From assembly GCA_027335985.1 (NCBI GenBank), contig DAHWGX010000022.1:1-28762 (forward strand): 28,762 nt of DNA, read 5' to 3'. The translations under genes were made by a program, and so were the position numbers. The number at the start of each line of letters is the position of its first letter. The first letter of the stretch is position 1. The notes below the pieces were generated by a model that worked only from the letters and a program-made list of their open reading frames with translations, did no database searches and was not told where the DNA came from. The DNA is from Nitrospirota bacterium. Its GTDB lineage: Bacteria > Nitrospirota_A > Leptospirillia > Leptospirillales > Leptospirillaceae. This document shows, piece by piece, positions 22,252 through 28,762 of the stretch.

Positions 22252-23497
22252 GCTATTTTCTTTGATGTTCCTTTCCCTCGCGGTCGGAGCCCTTGTCGGC
22301 ATCGGAAGCGCGCGGTGGATTCTTTTTTCGAAAGAGGTCCGGTCGAAAACCCCTATCCAATCGGGGCCTGCGGAAACACAGATCCTTTACTGGCGGAACC
22401 CCATGAACCCTTCCATCCATTCGGACCGCCCGATGAAGGACAACATGGGCATGGACTACATTCCCGTGTATGTCGAACCGAACGCGTCCCTCAAGAATGC
22501 CATATCGGTGGATCCCCGTGTCCGGCAAATGTTGGGGATAAAAGTCGTTCCGGTCGTGCGCCGGACTTTCTCGCGCACGATCCGGACGGCCGCGACGGTC
22601 ACGATCGACCGGAGGGGGAGCCAGACCGTAACGACGCGATTCGGGGGATGGATCCGGGATCTGACGGTCCTGGCACCCGGTGACGTCATTCGGAAGGGGT
22701 CTCTTCTTGCCCGGGTCTATTCCCCCGAACTGGCGAGTTCCGAAAAGGAAGCCCTGATCGCCCTTGAGGCGACCCGGTCCGATCCGGAATCAAAAGACAA
22801 TCGAAGCCTCTGGGAAGCGTCCCGTGAGCGCCTGCGACTCCTCGGCCTCCCGAATCGGGAAATCGATCGTCTCGAAAAAACCGGCGAGAGCCGAACGGTC
22901 CTGCCTGTCTATTCTCCCTATTCGGGAATCGTGACATCGATCACCGCCCGCCCGGGGGACGGGATCATTCCGGGGAAGCCTTTGATGGTCCTGTCCGACC
23001 TTTCACGGGTATGGGTCGATGTCGCCCTGTACTCCGACCAGTTGACCTGGGTCAAGCCGGGAGATCCGGTGATGCTCCGGCTTCCCGACATTCCCGGACG
23101 CGTCTATCGGGGACGCCTTCACTTTGTGGACCCCCGGCTCAACAAAAGGAGCCGGACCGTCCGGGCCCGGGTGCCCGTCGAAAACCCGGACGGTTTTCTG
23201 AAGCCAGGAATGTACCTCGAAGGGACTTTGCATCCCGACCCTCGTCCGATGGTCCTGGTTGTCCCTCGATCGGCCCTGATCCGCACGGGAACGAAGACAG
23301 TCGTCATCACTGAAGTCGGACACGGGCATTTCCGGCCGGTACGCGTGACCGCCGGAGTCCGGTCGGAACATTGGGTCGAAGTCATTTCCGGCCTCCATGA
23401 AGGCGATCGGGTCGTGGTCAGCGGACAGTTCCTGCTGGACGCCGAATCCCGGTTCGAGAACGTCTCCGCACGGATGGAAAAAGGAGACCGGCCATGA
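22241..23497 (+). CDS. cusB: Periplasmic adaptor (membrane fusion) protein, CusB type
   Basis: A 418-residue adaptor linking the RND pump to the outer-membrane channel. An N-terminal membrane anchor (about 5-25) is followed by a heavy-metal-binding domain, YWRNPMNPSIHSDRPMKDNMGMDYIPVY, whose Met residues match the CusB-type metal motif. Lipoyl/barrel-sandwich segments (RTVLPVYSPYSGIVTSITARPGDGI) and a beta-barrel domain follow, then the membrane-proximal end VVVSGQFLLDAES. The ATG at 22241 was chosen because GGAGGA lies just upstream. CusB-like proteins also receive metal from CusF, whose homologue is encoded downstream. The stop overlaps the cusA ATG (ATGA). Confidence 0.92.
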   Translation: MNRKLFSLMFLSLAVGALVGIGSARWILFSKEVRSKTPIQSGPAETQILYWRNPMNPSIHSDRPMKDNMGMDYIPVYVEPNASLKNAISVDPRVRQMLGIKVVPVVRRTFSRTIRTAATVTIDRRGSQTVTTRFGGWIRDLTVLAPGDVIRKGSLLARVYSPELASSEKEALIALEATRSDPESKDNRSLWEASRERLRLLGLPNREIDRLEKTGESRTVLPVYSPYSGIVTSITARPGDGIIPGKPLMVLSDLSRVWVDVALYSDQLTWVKPGDPVMLRLPDIPGRVYRGRLHFVDPRLNKRSRTVRARVPVENPDGFLKPGMYLEGTLHPDPRPMVLVVPRSALIRTGTKTVVITEVGHGHFRPVRVTAGVRSEHWVEVISGLHEGDRVVVSGQFLLDAESRFENVSARMEKGDRP

Positions 23498-26400
23498 TTA
23501 ACCGCATCATCTCCGGATCCATCCAGAGACGATATTGGGTCCTCGCGTTCTCCCTGCTCCTGATCGCCTGGGGAGTTTTTTCCTTGTTCAGGAGTCCCCT
23601 GGATGCGATTCCCGACCTGTCCGACACGCAGGTCATCGTCAAGGCCGTCTACCATGGACAGCCTCCGTCGGTCGTCGAGAATCAGGTGACGTATCCCCTG
23701 ACGACCGCGTTCCTGACAATCCCCGGAGTTCGTCACGTCCGCGGTTATTCGGACTTCGGGAACTCCCTCATTTACATTCTTTTCAAGGACGGAACCGACC
23801 AATATTGGGCCCGTTCCCGGGTCCTGGAATATCTGAACCAGGTCGAAAGCCGCCTTCCCGCCGGAGTCACGGCCACATTGGGGCCGGATGCCACCGGCCT
23901 CGGGTGGGTCTATGAATATGCCCTGGTCGACCGCACGCACCGTTACGACCTGTCCCGGCTCCGGGCCCTTCAGGACTGGTTCCTGAAATTCGAGCTTCAG
24001 AGCATCCATGGAGTGGCGGAAGTGGCGTCGGTCGGCGGGATGGTCAAGGAATTCCAGGTCGACGTGGACCCCAGGAAACTTCTGGCCTACCACGTGAGCC
24101 TGTCCCGGGTGGAAAGGGCGATCCGGGCGTCGAACGGGGACGTGGGCGGGTCGGTCGTTGACATGGGGGAGGCCCAGTACATGGTCCGGACCCGGGGGTA
24201 TATCCATTCGCTTCCGGACATCCGGAGCATCCCCCTTGCGGTGGGTCCGGAGGGGAATCCGGTCCGGCTTTCAGACGTGGCCTCCGTCCATCTCGGTCCG
24301 GAGCTGAGACAAGGGGTGGCGGAACTCGACGGCAAAGGCGAGGTCGCGGGGGGAATCGTCATCGCCCGCGGGGGGACCAACGCGCTCGACGTCATCCGGG
24401 CGGTGAAAGAGAAGATCCGCTCCCTTTCTCCGATGCTGCCGCCCGGGGTCGAGGTAGTCACGACCTACGACCGTTCCCGGCTGATCCTGAAAAGCATCCG
24501 GAATCTTCTGGAAAAACTCCTGGAAGAATCGATCGCGGTTTCCCTTGTCTGCCTTCTGTTCCTGTCACGGGTCCGCTCCTCCCTTGTGGCCATCCTGAGT
24601 CTTCCGGTCGGCATCCTTGCGGCATTTGTCCTGATGGCGCGACAGGGGCTCACCGCCAATATCATGTCTCTCGGGGGAATCGCGGTCTCGATCGGTGTGA
24701 TGGTGGATGCGGCCATCGTGATGATCGAGAACATGCACAAACACCGGGAGCGTTCCGGCGACACGGAAAGCTCCTGGAAAACCGCTCTCGCCTCTGCGAA
24801 GGAAGTCGGTCCGTCCCTCTTTTTCTCGCTTCTGGTGATCACTGTCTCTTTCCTCCCGATCTTTGCCCTTCAGGAACAGGAGGGCCGGCTTTTCAAGCCG
24901 TTGGCTTTCACAAAAACTTGGTCCATCGCCATTTCCGCCGCCCTGTCGATCACTCTGGTGCCCGTTCTGATGGGATTTCTGATCCGCGGCAAGATCACAC
25001 CGGAACAGAACAACCCCCTCAATCGCGTCCTCGTTGCTTTCTACCGACCGGTCATCGGATGGGTGCTCCGCCATCGGAAGGTTACGGTTGCTTTGTCTGC
25101 CGGGTTCCTGCTGACGGCGGCAATTCCGCTCACCCGTCTGGGAACGGAATTCATGCCGCCCCTGTATGAAGGGGATCTTCTGTACATGCCGACCCTGACG
25201 CCCGGCGTTTCCGTGGGAGAATCGGCCCACCTGCTCCAGATCACAGACCGCCTCATCCGTACCGTTCCGGAGGTGGAGCGTGTTTTCGGACAATCCGGCC
25301 GGGCGGAAACCGCGACCGATTCCGCGCATCTCACCATGTTCGACACGGTCGTCACGCTGAAACCCCGAAACGAGTGGCGACACGGAATGACCTTGTCCCG
25401 GCTCAAGGAAGACCTCGACCGTGCCGTCTCGCTCCCGGGGGTGTCCAATATCTGGACGATGCCCATCATCAACCGGGTCAACATGCTGTCGACCGGCATC
25501 AAATCTCCTCTCGGCCTCAAGGTGACGGCCCCGTCGCTCGAGACGATCGACCGGATCGACCGCCAGATCCGCGAGGTGTTGGCCAAACTTCCGAAGACAG
25601 CTTCGGTCTACGCCGACAGGCTTACCGGAGGGCGGTATATTTCTATCGACATCCACCGCTTCAGGGCGGCCCGCTACGGATTGAACGTCGCGGACGTCAA
25701 CCGCATGGTGCGGACCGCCATCGGGGGAGAGACGCTGACCACGGTGGTCCAGGGCCGGGAACGTTTCCCCGTGAACCTTCGGTATCCGCGAGACGAGAGA
25801 GGGTCTCTCGAAGCCCTCGGATCCTTGCCGGTTTCCGTCCCGGGAGGAGCGCTCGTTCCTCTTTCCCGGCTGGCCTCGCTCTCGATCGAGGACGGACCCA
25901 CGATGATCAAGACAGAAAATGCCCGGCTGACCGGATGGATCTATATCGACATCAAGGGAGGCGATCTGGGCGGCTATGTCGCGCGGGCCAAAAAGGCGAT
26001 CGCCCGTTCCGTAAAACTTCCTCCGGGAACCACACTTTCCTGGTCGGGCCAGTACGCGGCGATCGAGAGAGCCCGCAAAAGACTGGCGCTCGTCCTCCCG
26101 CTGACACTCCTGATCATCGTGGCGCTCCTGTATGTCCACTTCAGGAATTTCGCCAAGACAGGACTGGTCCTTCTCTCCTTGCCGTTCGCGATCCTTGGAA
26201 GCCTGTGGTTTCTTTACGGCCTGCACTACCGGCTGTCCGTGGCGGTGGTCACGGGGATGATCGCGCTGGCCGGCATCGCGGTGGAATTCGGCATTGTGAT
26301 GATCCTCTACCTTGATCGTTCCATAGAACGGCACAGGACCGAGGGAACGCTTTCGACACCGGAAGACCTCGACCGCGCCATCGTCGAAGGAACGCTCTAT

Positions 26401-26667
26401 CGCCTGAGGCCGATCGCCATGACGGGATCCGTGATCCTTGCGGGGCTCCTTCCGATCATGACGAGCCACGGGACCGGTTCGGACGTCATGAAACGGATCG
26501 CCGCTCCGATGGTCGGCGGAATGACGACGGCCATCGTATTGAGTCTTCTCGTGATCCCCGTTCTTTACAGGATGTGGAGGGAGGCAGATGTCCGTCGAAA
26601 CGATCCTGACGGCGGGCGTGGTCCGGAACCTCTACCGCGGAAGGGAATGGGTTCCCTTCGATCATAG
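23494..26667 (+). CDS. cusA: Heavy-metal RND efflux pump, CusA/CzcA family
   Basis: A 1057-residue inner-membrane proton-driven pump with 12 expected helices. The N-terminus NRIISGSIQRRYWVLAFSLLLIAWG and DAIPDLSDTQVIVKAVYHGQPP are heavy-metal RND hallmarks. Helix 4 has GGIAVSIGVMVDAAIVMIEN with the proton-relay Asp, and helix 10 has GIAVEFGIVMILYLDR with the conserved Glu. NMLSTGIKSPLG contains the Met equivalent to Met573 of E. coli CusA. From memory of the E. coli sequence, the other two cleft methionines (623 and 672) appear as Leu (ARYGLNVADV) and a Gly-rich segment (VPGGALVP). Monovalent Cu/Ag export is most likely, but metal specificity is less certain than the subfamily. Confidence 0.92.
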   Translation: MINRIISGSIQRRYWVLAFSLLLIAWGVFSLFRSPLDAIPDLSDTQVIVKAVYHGQPPSVVENQVTYPLTTAFLTIPGVRHVRGYSDFGNSLIYILFKDGTDQYWARSRVLEYLNQVESRLPAGVTATLGPDATGLGWVYEYALVDRTHRYDLSRLRALQDWFLKFELQSIHGVAEVASVGGMVKEFQVDVDPRKLLAYHVSLSRVERAIRASNGDVGGSVVDMGEAQYMVRTRGYIHSLPDIRSIPLAVGPEGNPVRLSDVASVHLGPELRQGVAELDGKGEVAGGIVIARGGTNALDVIRAVKEKIRSLSPMLPPGVEVVTTYDRSRLILKSIRNLLEKLLEESIAVSLVCLLFLSRVRSSLVAILSLPVGILAAFVLMARQGLTANIMSLGGIAVSIGVMVDAAIVMIENMHKHRERSGDTESSWKTALASAKEVGPSLFFSLLVITVSFLPIFALQEQEGRLFKPLAFTKTWSIAISAALSITLVPVLMGFLIRGKITPEQNNPLNRVLVAFYRPVIGWVLRHRKVTVALSAGFLLTAAIPLTRLGTEFMPPLYEGDLLYMPTLTPGVSVGESAHLLQITDRLIRTVPEVERVFGQSGRAETATDSAHLTMFDTVVTLKPRNEWRHGMTLSRLKEDLDRAVSLPGVSNIWTMPIINRVNMLSTGIKSPLGLKVTAPSLETIDRIDRQIREVLAKLPKTASVYADRLTGGRYISIDIHRFRAARYGLNVADVNRMVRTAIGGETLTTVVQGRERFPVNLRYPRDERGSLEALGSLPVSVPGGALVPLSRLASLSIEDGPTMIKTENARLTGWIYIDIKGGDLGGYVARAKKAIARSVKLPPGTTLSWSGQYAAIERARKRLALVLPLTLLIIVALLYVHFRNFAKTGLVLLSLPFAILGSLWFLYGLHYRLSVAVVTGMIALAGIAVEFGIVMILYLDRSIERHRTEGTLSTPEDLDRAIVEGTLYRLRPIAMTGSVILAGLLPIMTSHGTGSDVMKRIAAPMVGGMTTAIVLSLLVIPVLYRMWREADVRRNDPDGGRGPEPLPRKGMGSLRS

Positions 26668-26692
26668 TCCAACCTCTGAAAGGGGTGCAGTT

Positions 26693-27073
26693 ATGAATCA
26701 GTTGGCAAAAGGAATGACGGCGGTATTCGGGATGCTCTTTGGAGTGCTTCTTGCCAGTGAGATGGCCTTGGCCGACGACATGGGAGGCATGAACGGGATG
26801 CCCGACATGTCGTCCGGGATGGGCGGAATGTCCGCCGCGGCGACGGTCGGTCATGGCCGGGGGATCGTCAAGGCGATCGACCGGAAGGCCGGGACGGTCA
26901 CCCTAAAGCACGGACCTGTCAAGGAGTTCGGTTGGAGCGGAATGACCATGACGTTCTCCTTGCGCCACCCATCGGAACTGAAGTCCCTCAAAAAGGGTGA
27001 ACACGTCTATTTCGACGTGGCGAAAGACGGCCAGGGTTCGGCCGTGATCACGAAGATCCGTCCGGTACCTTGA
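26693..27073 (+). CDS. cusF: CusF-like periplasmic copper-binding protein with Met-rich arm
   Basis: A 126-residue exported protein: signal peptide to about residue 27 (LASEMALA), a Met-rich arm (about 29-46, MGGMNGMPDM and SSGMGGM) and a CusF barrel. The Cu(I)/Ag(I) site is visible: His73 (LKHGP), Trp81, Met84 and Met86 (WSGMTM), matching the His, Trp and two Met ligands of E. coli CusF. CusF carries copper to the Cus pump, consistent with the gene order. The ATG at 26693 is preceded by AAGGGG. The arm adds several possible Met ligands that classical CusF lacks. Confidence 0.93.
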   Translation: MNQLAKGMTAVFGMLFGVLLASEMALADDMGGMNGMPDMSSGMGGMSAAATVGHGRGIVKAIDRKAGTVTLKHGPVKEFGWSGMTMTFSLRHPSELKSLKKGEHVYFDVAKDGQGSAVITKIRPVP

Positions 27074-27098
27074 AGGACTCTAACGGGAGGGTTGCGTG

Positions 27099-27452
27099 AT
27101 GGACAGGAGAGAGGCAATAAAAACGATGTTCGCAACGTTTGTCGCGGGTCTTTTGTACCCTCTGCTGACGAACGGAGGCCGGAACAGGGCTTGGGCGACC
27201 CCATCGCCCAGCAAGGTCGACAAAAAAACGGCCCATTACCGAGGCCATCCCAAGGACGGAAAAATGTGCATGAACTGCCGATACTTCATCCCGCCGGAAG
27301 GAATGCGGTCCATGATGGAGGGAATGGGGCAGGGGATGGGAGGCATGAACGGCGGAAGGGGGATGGGACAGATGATGGCGGGAGAATGCAAGGTTGTGGC
27401 CGGCCCCGTCAGTCCGATGGGATACTGCCGGTTTTACGAAAGGAAAGGCTAG
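27099..27452 (+). CDS. HiPIP-like iron-sulfur protein with a Met-rich insertion
   Basis: A 117-residue protein with a twin-arginine-type N-terminus (MDRREAIKTMF then a hydrophobic stretch, likely cleavage near residue 33) and the pattern of high-potential iron-sulfur proteins. Evidence is AHYRGHPKDGKMCMNCRYF with C57 and C60, then C97 and C110 in ECKVVAGPVSPMGYCRFYE; the C97 to C110 spacing fits HiPIP. Between C60 and C97, where HiPIPs usually have a short loop, is an insertion (about 67-96) with nine methionines, including MGGMNG, also found in the CusF-like neighbour. HiPIPs are periplasmic one-electron carriers with a [4Fe-4S] cluster. Start is ATG at 27099 with GGGAGG 8 bases upstream. 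Position suggests a role in copper handling. Confidence 0.82.
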   Translation: MDRREAIKTMFATFVAGLLYPLLTNGGRNRAWATPSPSKVDKKTAHYRGHPKDGKMCMNCRYFIPPEGMRSMMEGMGQGMGGMNGGRGMGQMMAGECKVVAGPVSPMGYCRFYERKG

Positions 27453-27512
27453 CGGTTCAAGCCGGGGCAAGGCGGAATAGGAAGTCCGTCCCGGAATCTC
27501 CCGGGAGGGCAA

Positions 27513-27538
27513 GAAGGGCATTTCTTTCAGTGCCCTTT
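27513..27538 (+). terminator. Hairpin after the HiPIP-like gene
   Basis: AAGGGCA (27514-27520) pairs with TGCCCTT (27531-27537), extended by a G-T pair, over a 10-base loop. Only three T bases end the stem, so termination is uncertain. It also overlaps the region where a ribosome-binding site for the next small frame would lie. Confidence 0.35.
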
Positions 27539-27542
27539 CAGC

Positions 27543-27728
27543 ATGGGGGAGATGGACCGCCAAATGAAAACCATGATCCGGAAATACAAAAGCGAACATC
27601 ACCGTCATATGGCCACCCTCATGCAGGCAATGGTCCAGGAACATATCTATGTCCTTAAGGTCCTGAACCAGATGGTGGAGAGAAGAGAAATTAGGAACGA
27701 AATTCTGCTCAAGCATTCTGGGAAATAG
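27543..27728 (+). CDS. Possible small Met/His-rich helical protein
   Basis: A 61-codon frame encoding a helical peptide rich in Met and His: MGEMDRQMKTM, SEHHRHMATLMQAMVQEH, VLNQMVERREIRNEI. It lies at the end of the metal cluster and the composition fits metal contact, but no family is recognised. There is no good ribosome-binding site for the ATG at 27543; ATG at 27564 has only GGA upstream. The frame is open back to the HiPIP stop, so it could be the end of a decayed longer gene. Confidence 0.4.
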   Translation: MGEMDRQMKTMIRKYKSEHHRHMATLMQAMVQEHIYVLKVLNQMVERREIRNEILLKHSGK

Positions 27729-27744
27729 ATCCTGGGGATACCGG

Positions 27745-27766
27745 GCGGCGGTGAGTTCCCCGCCGC
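27745..27766 (+). terminator. GC-rich hairpin closing the metal-resistance cluster
   Basis: GCGGCGG (27745-27751) and CCGCCGC (27760-27766) form a 7-bp stem with an 8-base loop, followed by TGTTATAA. The T-run is poor, but location right after the last plus-strand frame makes it the best terminator candidate of the cluster. Confidence 0.5.
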
Positions 27767-27814
27767 TGTTATAACCCCCGGTGGGATGGGCGATAAGGCC
27801 CTACATCTTTTTTT

Positions 27815-27845
27815 GGCTATTTGCAAAATTTGGTTGGAATCAACC
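27815..27845 (+). repeat. 31-bp inverted repeat, left copy, flanking the TA module
   Basis: GGCTATTTGCAAAAT, two bases, then GGTTGGAATCAACC. The reverse complement of 28447-28477 is identical at 29 of 31 positions; the only differences are the two central bases. The inner half is itself a small palindrome (GGTTG/CAACC). Confidence 0.88.
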
Positions 27846-27877
27846 CTAGATTGCACAGAACAGAGCGTTTAGGGCTA

Positions 27878-27906
27878 TTGACGCGAACAGAATGATGCAA
27901 TACTCT
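27878..27906 (+). promoter_or_regulatory. Promoter of the toxin-antitoxin operon
   Basis: TTGACG (27878-27883) and TACTCT (27901-27906) are separated by 17 bases, 31 bases before the antitoxin ATG. Confidence 0.6.
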
Positions 27907-27907
27907 A

Positions 27908-27927
27908 TTTACTACAAATGTAGTAAA
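27908..27927 (+). promoter_or_regulatory. Palindromic operator of the toxin-antitoxin operon
   Basis: TTTACTAC (27908-27915) and GTAGTAAA (27920-27927) are perfect arms around AAAT. The site covers the expected transcription start and runs into the AAAGGAG ribosome-binding site (27925-27931). It fits autorepression by the antitoxin or the complex; as RNA the same palindrome could partly hide the ribosome-binding site. Confidence 0.65.
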
Positions 27928-27936
27928 GGAGAAAAA

Positions 27937-28164
27937 ATGAGTATGCCTGTAAGAATTGAAGATGATCTGTATCAGCAAGCGAAGGCCGCATCGCAAGGAG
28001 AATGTCGCACAATTGCCGGACAACTTGAGTTTTGGGCCAAGGTTGGGAAGGCTGCATTGGATAATCCAGATCTTCCAATTGAGTTCGTAAGCGAACTATT
28101 GGTGGCGAAGAAAGAAGATCGCAGCAGCCTTTCCTCTTTCAAGCCGGGCCAATTCCGTGACTAA
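27937..28164 (+). CDS. ParD-like type II antitoxin
   Basis: A 75-residue protein that matches the ParD-like antitoxin family I know by the pattern MPVRIEDDLYQQAKAAS followed by CRTIAGQLEFWAKVGKAALDNPDLP. Its N-terminus probably forms a ribbon-helix-helix DNA-binding dimer, and the C-terminal tail (SSLSSFKPGQF) would wrap the toxin. AAAGGAG precedes the ATG at 27937. The gene overlaps the toxin start by 8 bases, standard for type II modules. Base use is visibly more AT-rich than in the genes to the left, consistent with acquisition. Confidence 0.88.
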   Translation: MSMPVRIEDDLYQQAKAASQGECRTIAGQLEFWAKVGKAALDNPDLPIEFVSELLVAKKEDRSSLSSFKPGQFRD

Positions 28165-28435
28165 AGAAGTGAAAGTTCTGCAAACGAATGTTTTTGCCCG
28201 TGCATATAAGAAACTTCACTCAAACCAAAAGGATGCTGTTGATAAGGCAGTTGCATTAATCATTCAGAATCCAAATCTCGGAGAGGAAAAGAAGTGTGAC
28301 CTCTCTGGCGTATTCGTATACAAGTTTGATTGCGTGAACCAACTCTATCTTCTGGCTTACGAGTTTGACCCTTCAACGCGAGTTCTGCTTCTTGTGGGCA
28401 CTCACGAAAACTTCTATCGCACACTCAAAAGGTGA
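28157..28435 (+). CDS. RelE/ParE-family toxin
   Basis: A 92-residue basic protein of the RelE/ParE fold. VFARAYKKLHSNQKDAVDKAVALIIQNPNLGEEKK gives the two N-terminal helices; CDLSGVFVYKFDCVNQLYLLAYEF and VLLLVGTHENFYRTLKR give the beta-sheet and the C-terminal helix. The ending GTHENFYRTLKR is typical of a ParE/RelE subgroup. Members cleave mRNA in the ribosome or poison gyrase; which applies cannot be read here. The GTG start at 28157 lies inside the antitoxin gene in another frame, so expression is coupled. The right inverted repeat begins 11 bases after the stop. Confidence 0.88.
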   Translation: MTKEVKVLQTNVFARAYKKLHSNQKDAVDKAVALIIQNPNLGEEKKCDLSGVFVYKFDCVNQLYLLAYEFDPSTRVLLLVGTHENFYRTLKR

Positions 28436-28441
28436 TGGAAC

Positions 28442-28693
28442 TTGCCGGTTGATTCCAACCGGATTTTGCAAATAGCCTTCGATACGTTGATGGACAAGCC
28501 CGCATCCTGGAAATGGAAAGACTTCGAGGCGCTAGCCCAAAAATTGGGAGCGACGGCCCGGGAGATCGCGGAGATGGTCCAGGACCGGACTCCCCGTTCT
28601 CCTTGCCTTGGAGCTCTTCATAAGGCTATGTTGCCGTTTCATGTTGTAGCTCATAGCGACCAGCTGATACAGTCAACCACAGAGCGGAGTTGA
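28442..28693 (+). pseudogene. Fragment of an unrecognised gene next to a transposase
   Basis: The frame starts in the right inverted repeat (VDSNRILQIA is encoded by it) and continues with coding-like sequence, FDTLMDKPASWKWKDFEALAQKLGATAREIAEMVQD, up to about 28590. After that it overlaps the end of a minus-strand transposase and the sequence loses any coding look. I read it as a gene fragment cut by an insertion, or a very small chimeric frame. I do not recognise a family; the W-x5-ALAxxLG pattern recalls death-like helical domains only superficially. TTG at 28442 has no clear ribosome-binding site. Confidence 0.4.
28447..28477 (-). repeat. 31-bp inverted repeat, right copy, flanking the TA module
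   Basis: Partner of 27815-27845 (29 of 31 identical as inverted repeat). It lies 11 bases beyond the toxin stop and forms part of the frame starting at 28442. Confidence 0.88.
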
Positions 28694-28762
28694 GATGCTC
28701 TCCAAATGTCTCGATCATGCGACGCCAGCCCAGGTAGTGGTCCAGATACTTTGTGGCCACCC
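28626..28762 (-). mobile_element. Transposase, C-terminal fragment running off the right edge
   Basis: On the minus strand the frame from the window edge reads VATKYLDHYLGWRRMIETFGE, then HLNSALWLTVSAGRYEL, and ends at a TAG at 28628-28626. The YLxxYLGWRRxxE pattern is one I associate with the ends of DDE-type transposases; the family is not assigned. Only about 44 residues are visible. The insertion-sequence end should lie between about 28580 and 28625, but no terminal repeat can be defined without the other end. Confidence 0.6.

Noticed and set aside
20833..22302. A 489-codon minus-strand frame opposite cusC
   Set aside because: Shadow of a clear TolC-family gene; no motif or ribosome-binding site.
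24565..26469. A 634-codon minus-strand frame opposite cusA
   Set aside because: Shadow of the RND pump; low-complexity His/Arg/Asp-rich translation.
1..28762. CRISPR array, tRNA or rRNA genes
   Set aside because: No regularly spaced repeats and no tRNA-like or rRNA-like sequence was seen on either strand.

Overview
The window is GC-rich, densely packed bacterial chromosome with short gaps, many 4-base stop/start overlaps and frequent TTG or GTG starts. The gene set (Lol and Mla envelope transport, many TPR lipoproteins, a Cus-type metal pump with a HiPIP-like protein, IscB-type remnants) suggests a Gram-negative, metal-exposed acidophile, possibly Leptospirillum-like (Nitrospirota). That assignment is inference; no marker gene here proves it.

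Layout. 1-1916 (+): the tail of an IscB/HNH-type gene, a class I/II aminotransferase whose ATG overlaps the IscB stop, and an FmdB-type zinc-ribbon protein with its own promoter. 1923-6447 (-): mtnA, lysS, lolC/E and lolD, tightly linked. 6529-8987 (-): a NuoF-like diaphorase subunit, a thioredoxin-fold [2Fe-2S] protein and a membrane TPR protein, behind a promoter with a 24-bp palindrome at the likely transcription start. 9359-12533 (-): TPR lipoprotein, DsbA-fold protein, purE and purK. 12596-15448: a class III cyclase (-) and a degenerate GGDEF protein (+) transcribed divergently. 15458-19820 (-): di-heme peroxidase, MlaE, MlaF, MlaD and a TPR lipoprotein. 20308-27728 (+): a metal-resistance cluster with a small secreted Cys-rich protein, CusC, CusB, CusA, a Met-rich CusF-like chaperone, a Met-rich HiPIP-like protein and perhaps a small Met/His-rich protein. 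27815-28477: an AT-richer ParD-like/RelE toxin-antitoxin cassette between 31-bp inverted repeats, followed by a gene fragment and the 3' end of a probable transposase.

The most interesting observations are: (1) a HiPIP-like ferredoxin with a Met-rich insertion in the copper cluster, sharing a Met motif with the neighbouring CusF; (2) a TA module flanked by near-perfect 31-bp inverted repeats; (3) two diverged copies of an IscB-type 3' end about 19.5 kb apart, both running exactly into the start codon of the next gene; (4) signalling and transport proteins with altered key residues (cyclase, GGDEF protein, MlaF), plus an mlaE frame with no normal start codon where its N-terminus should be.
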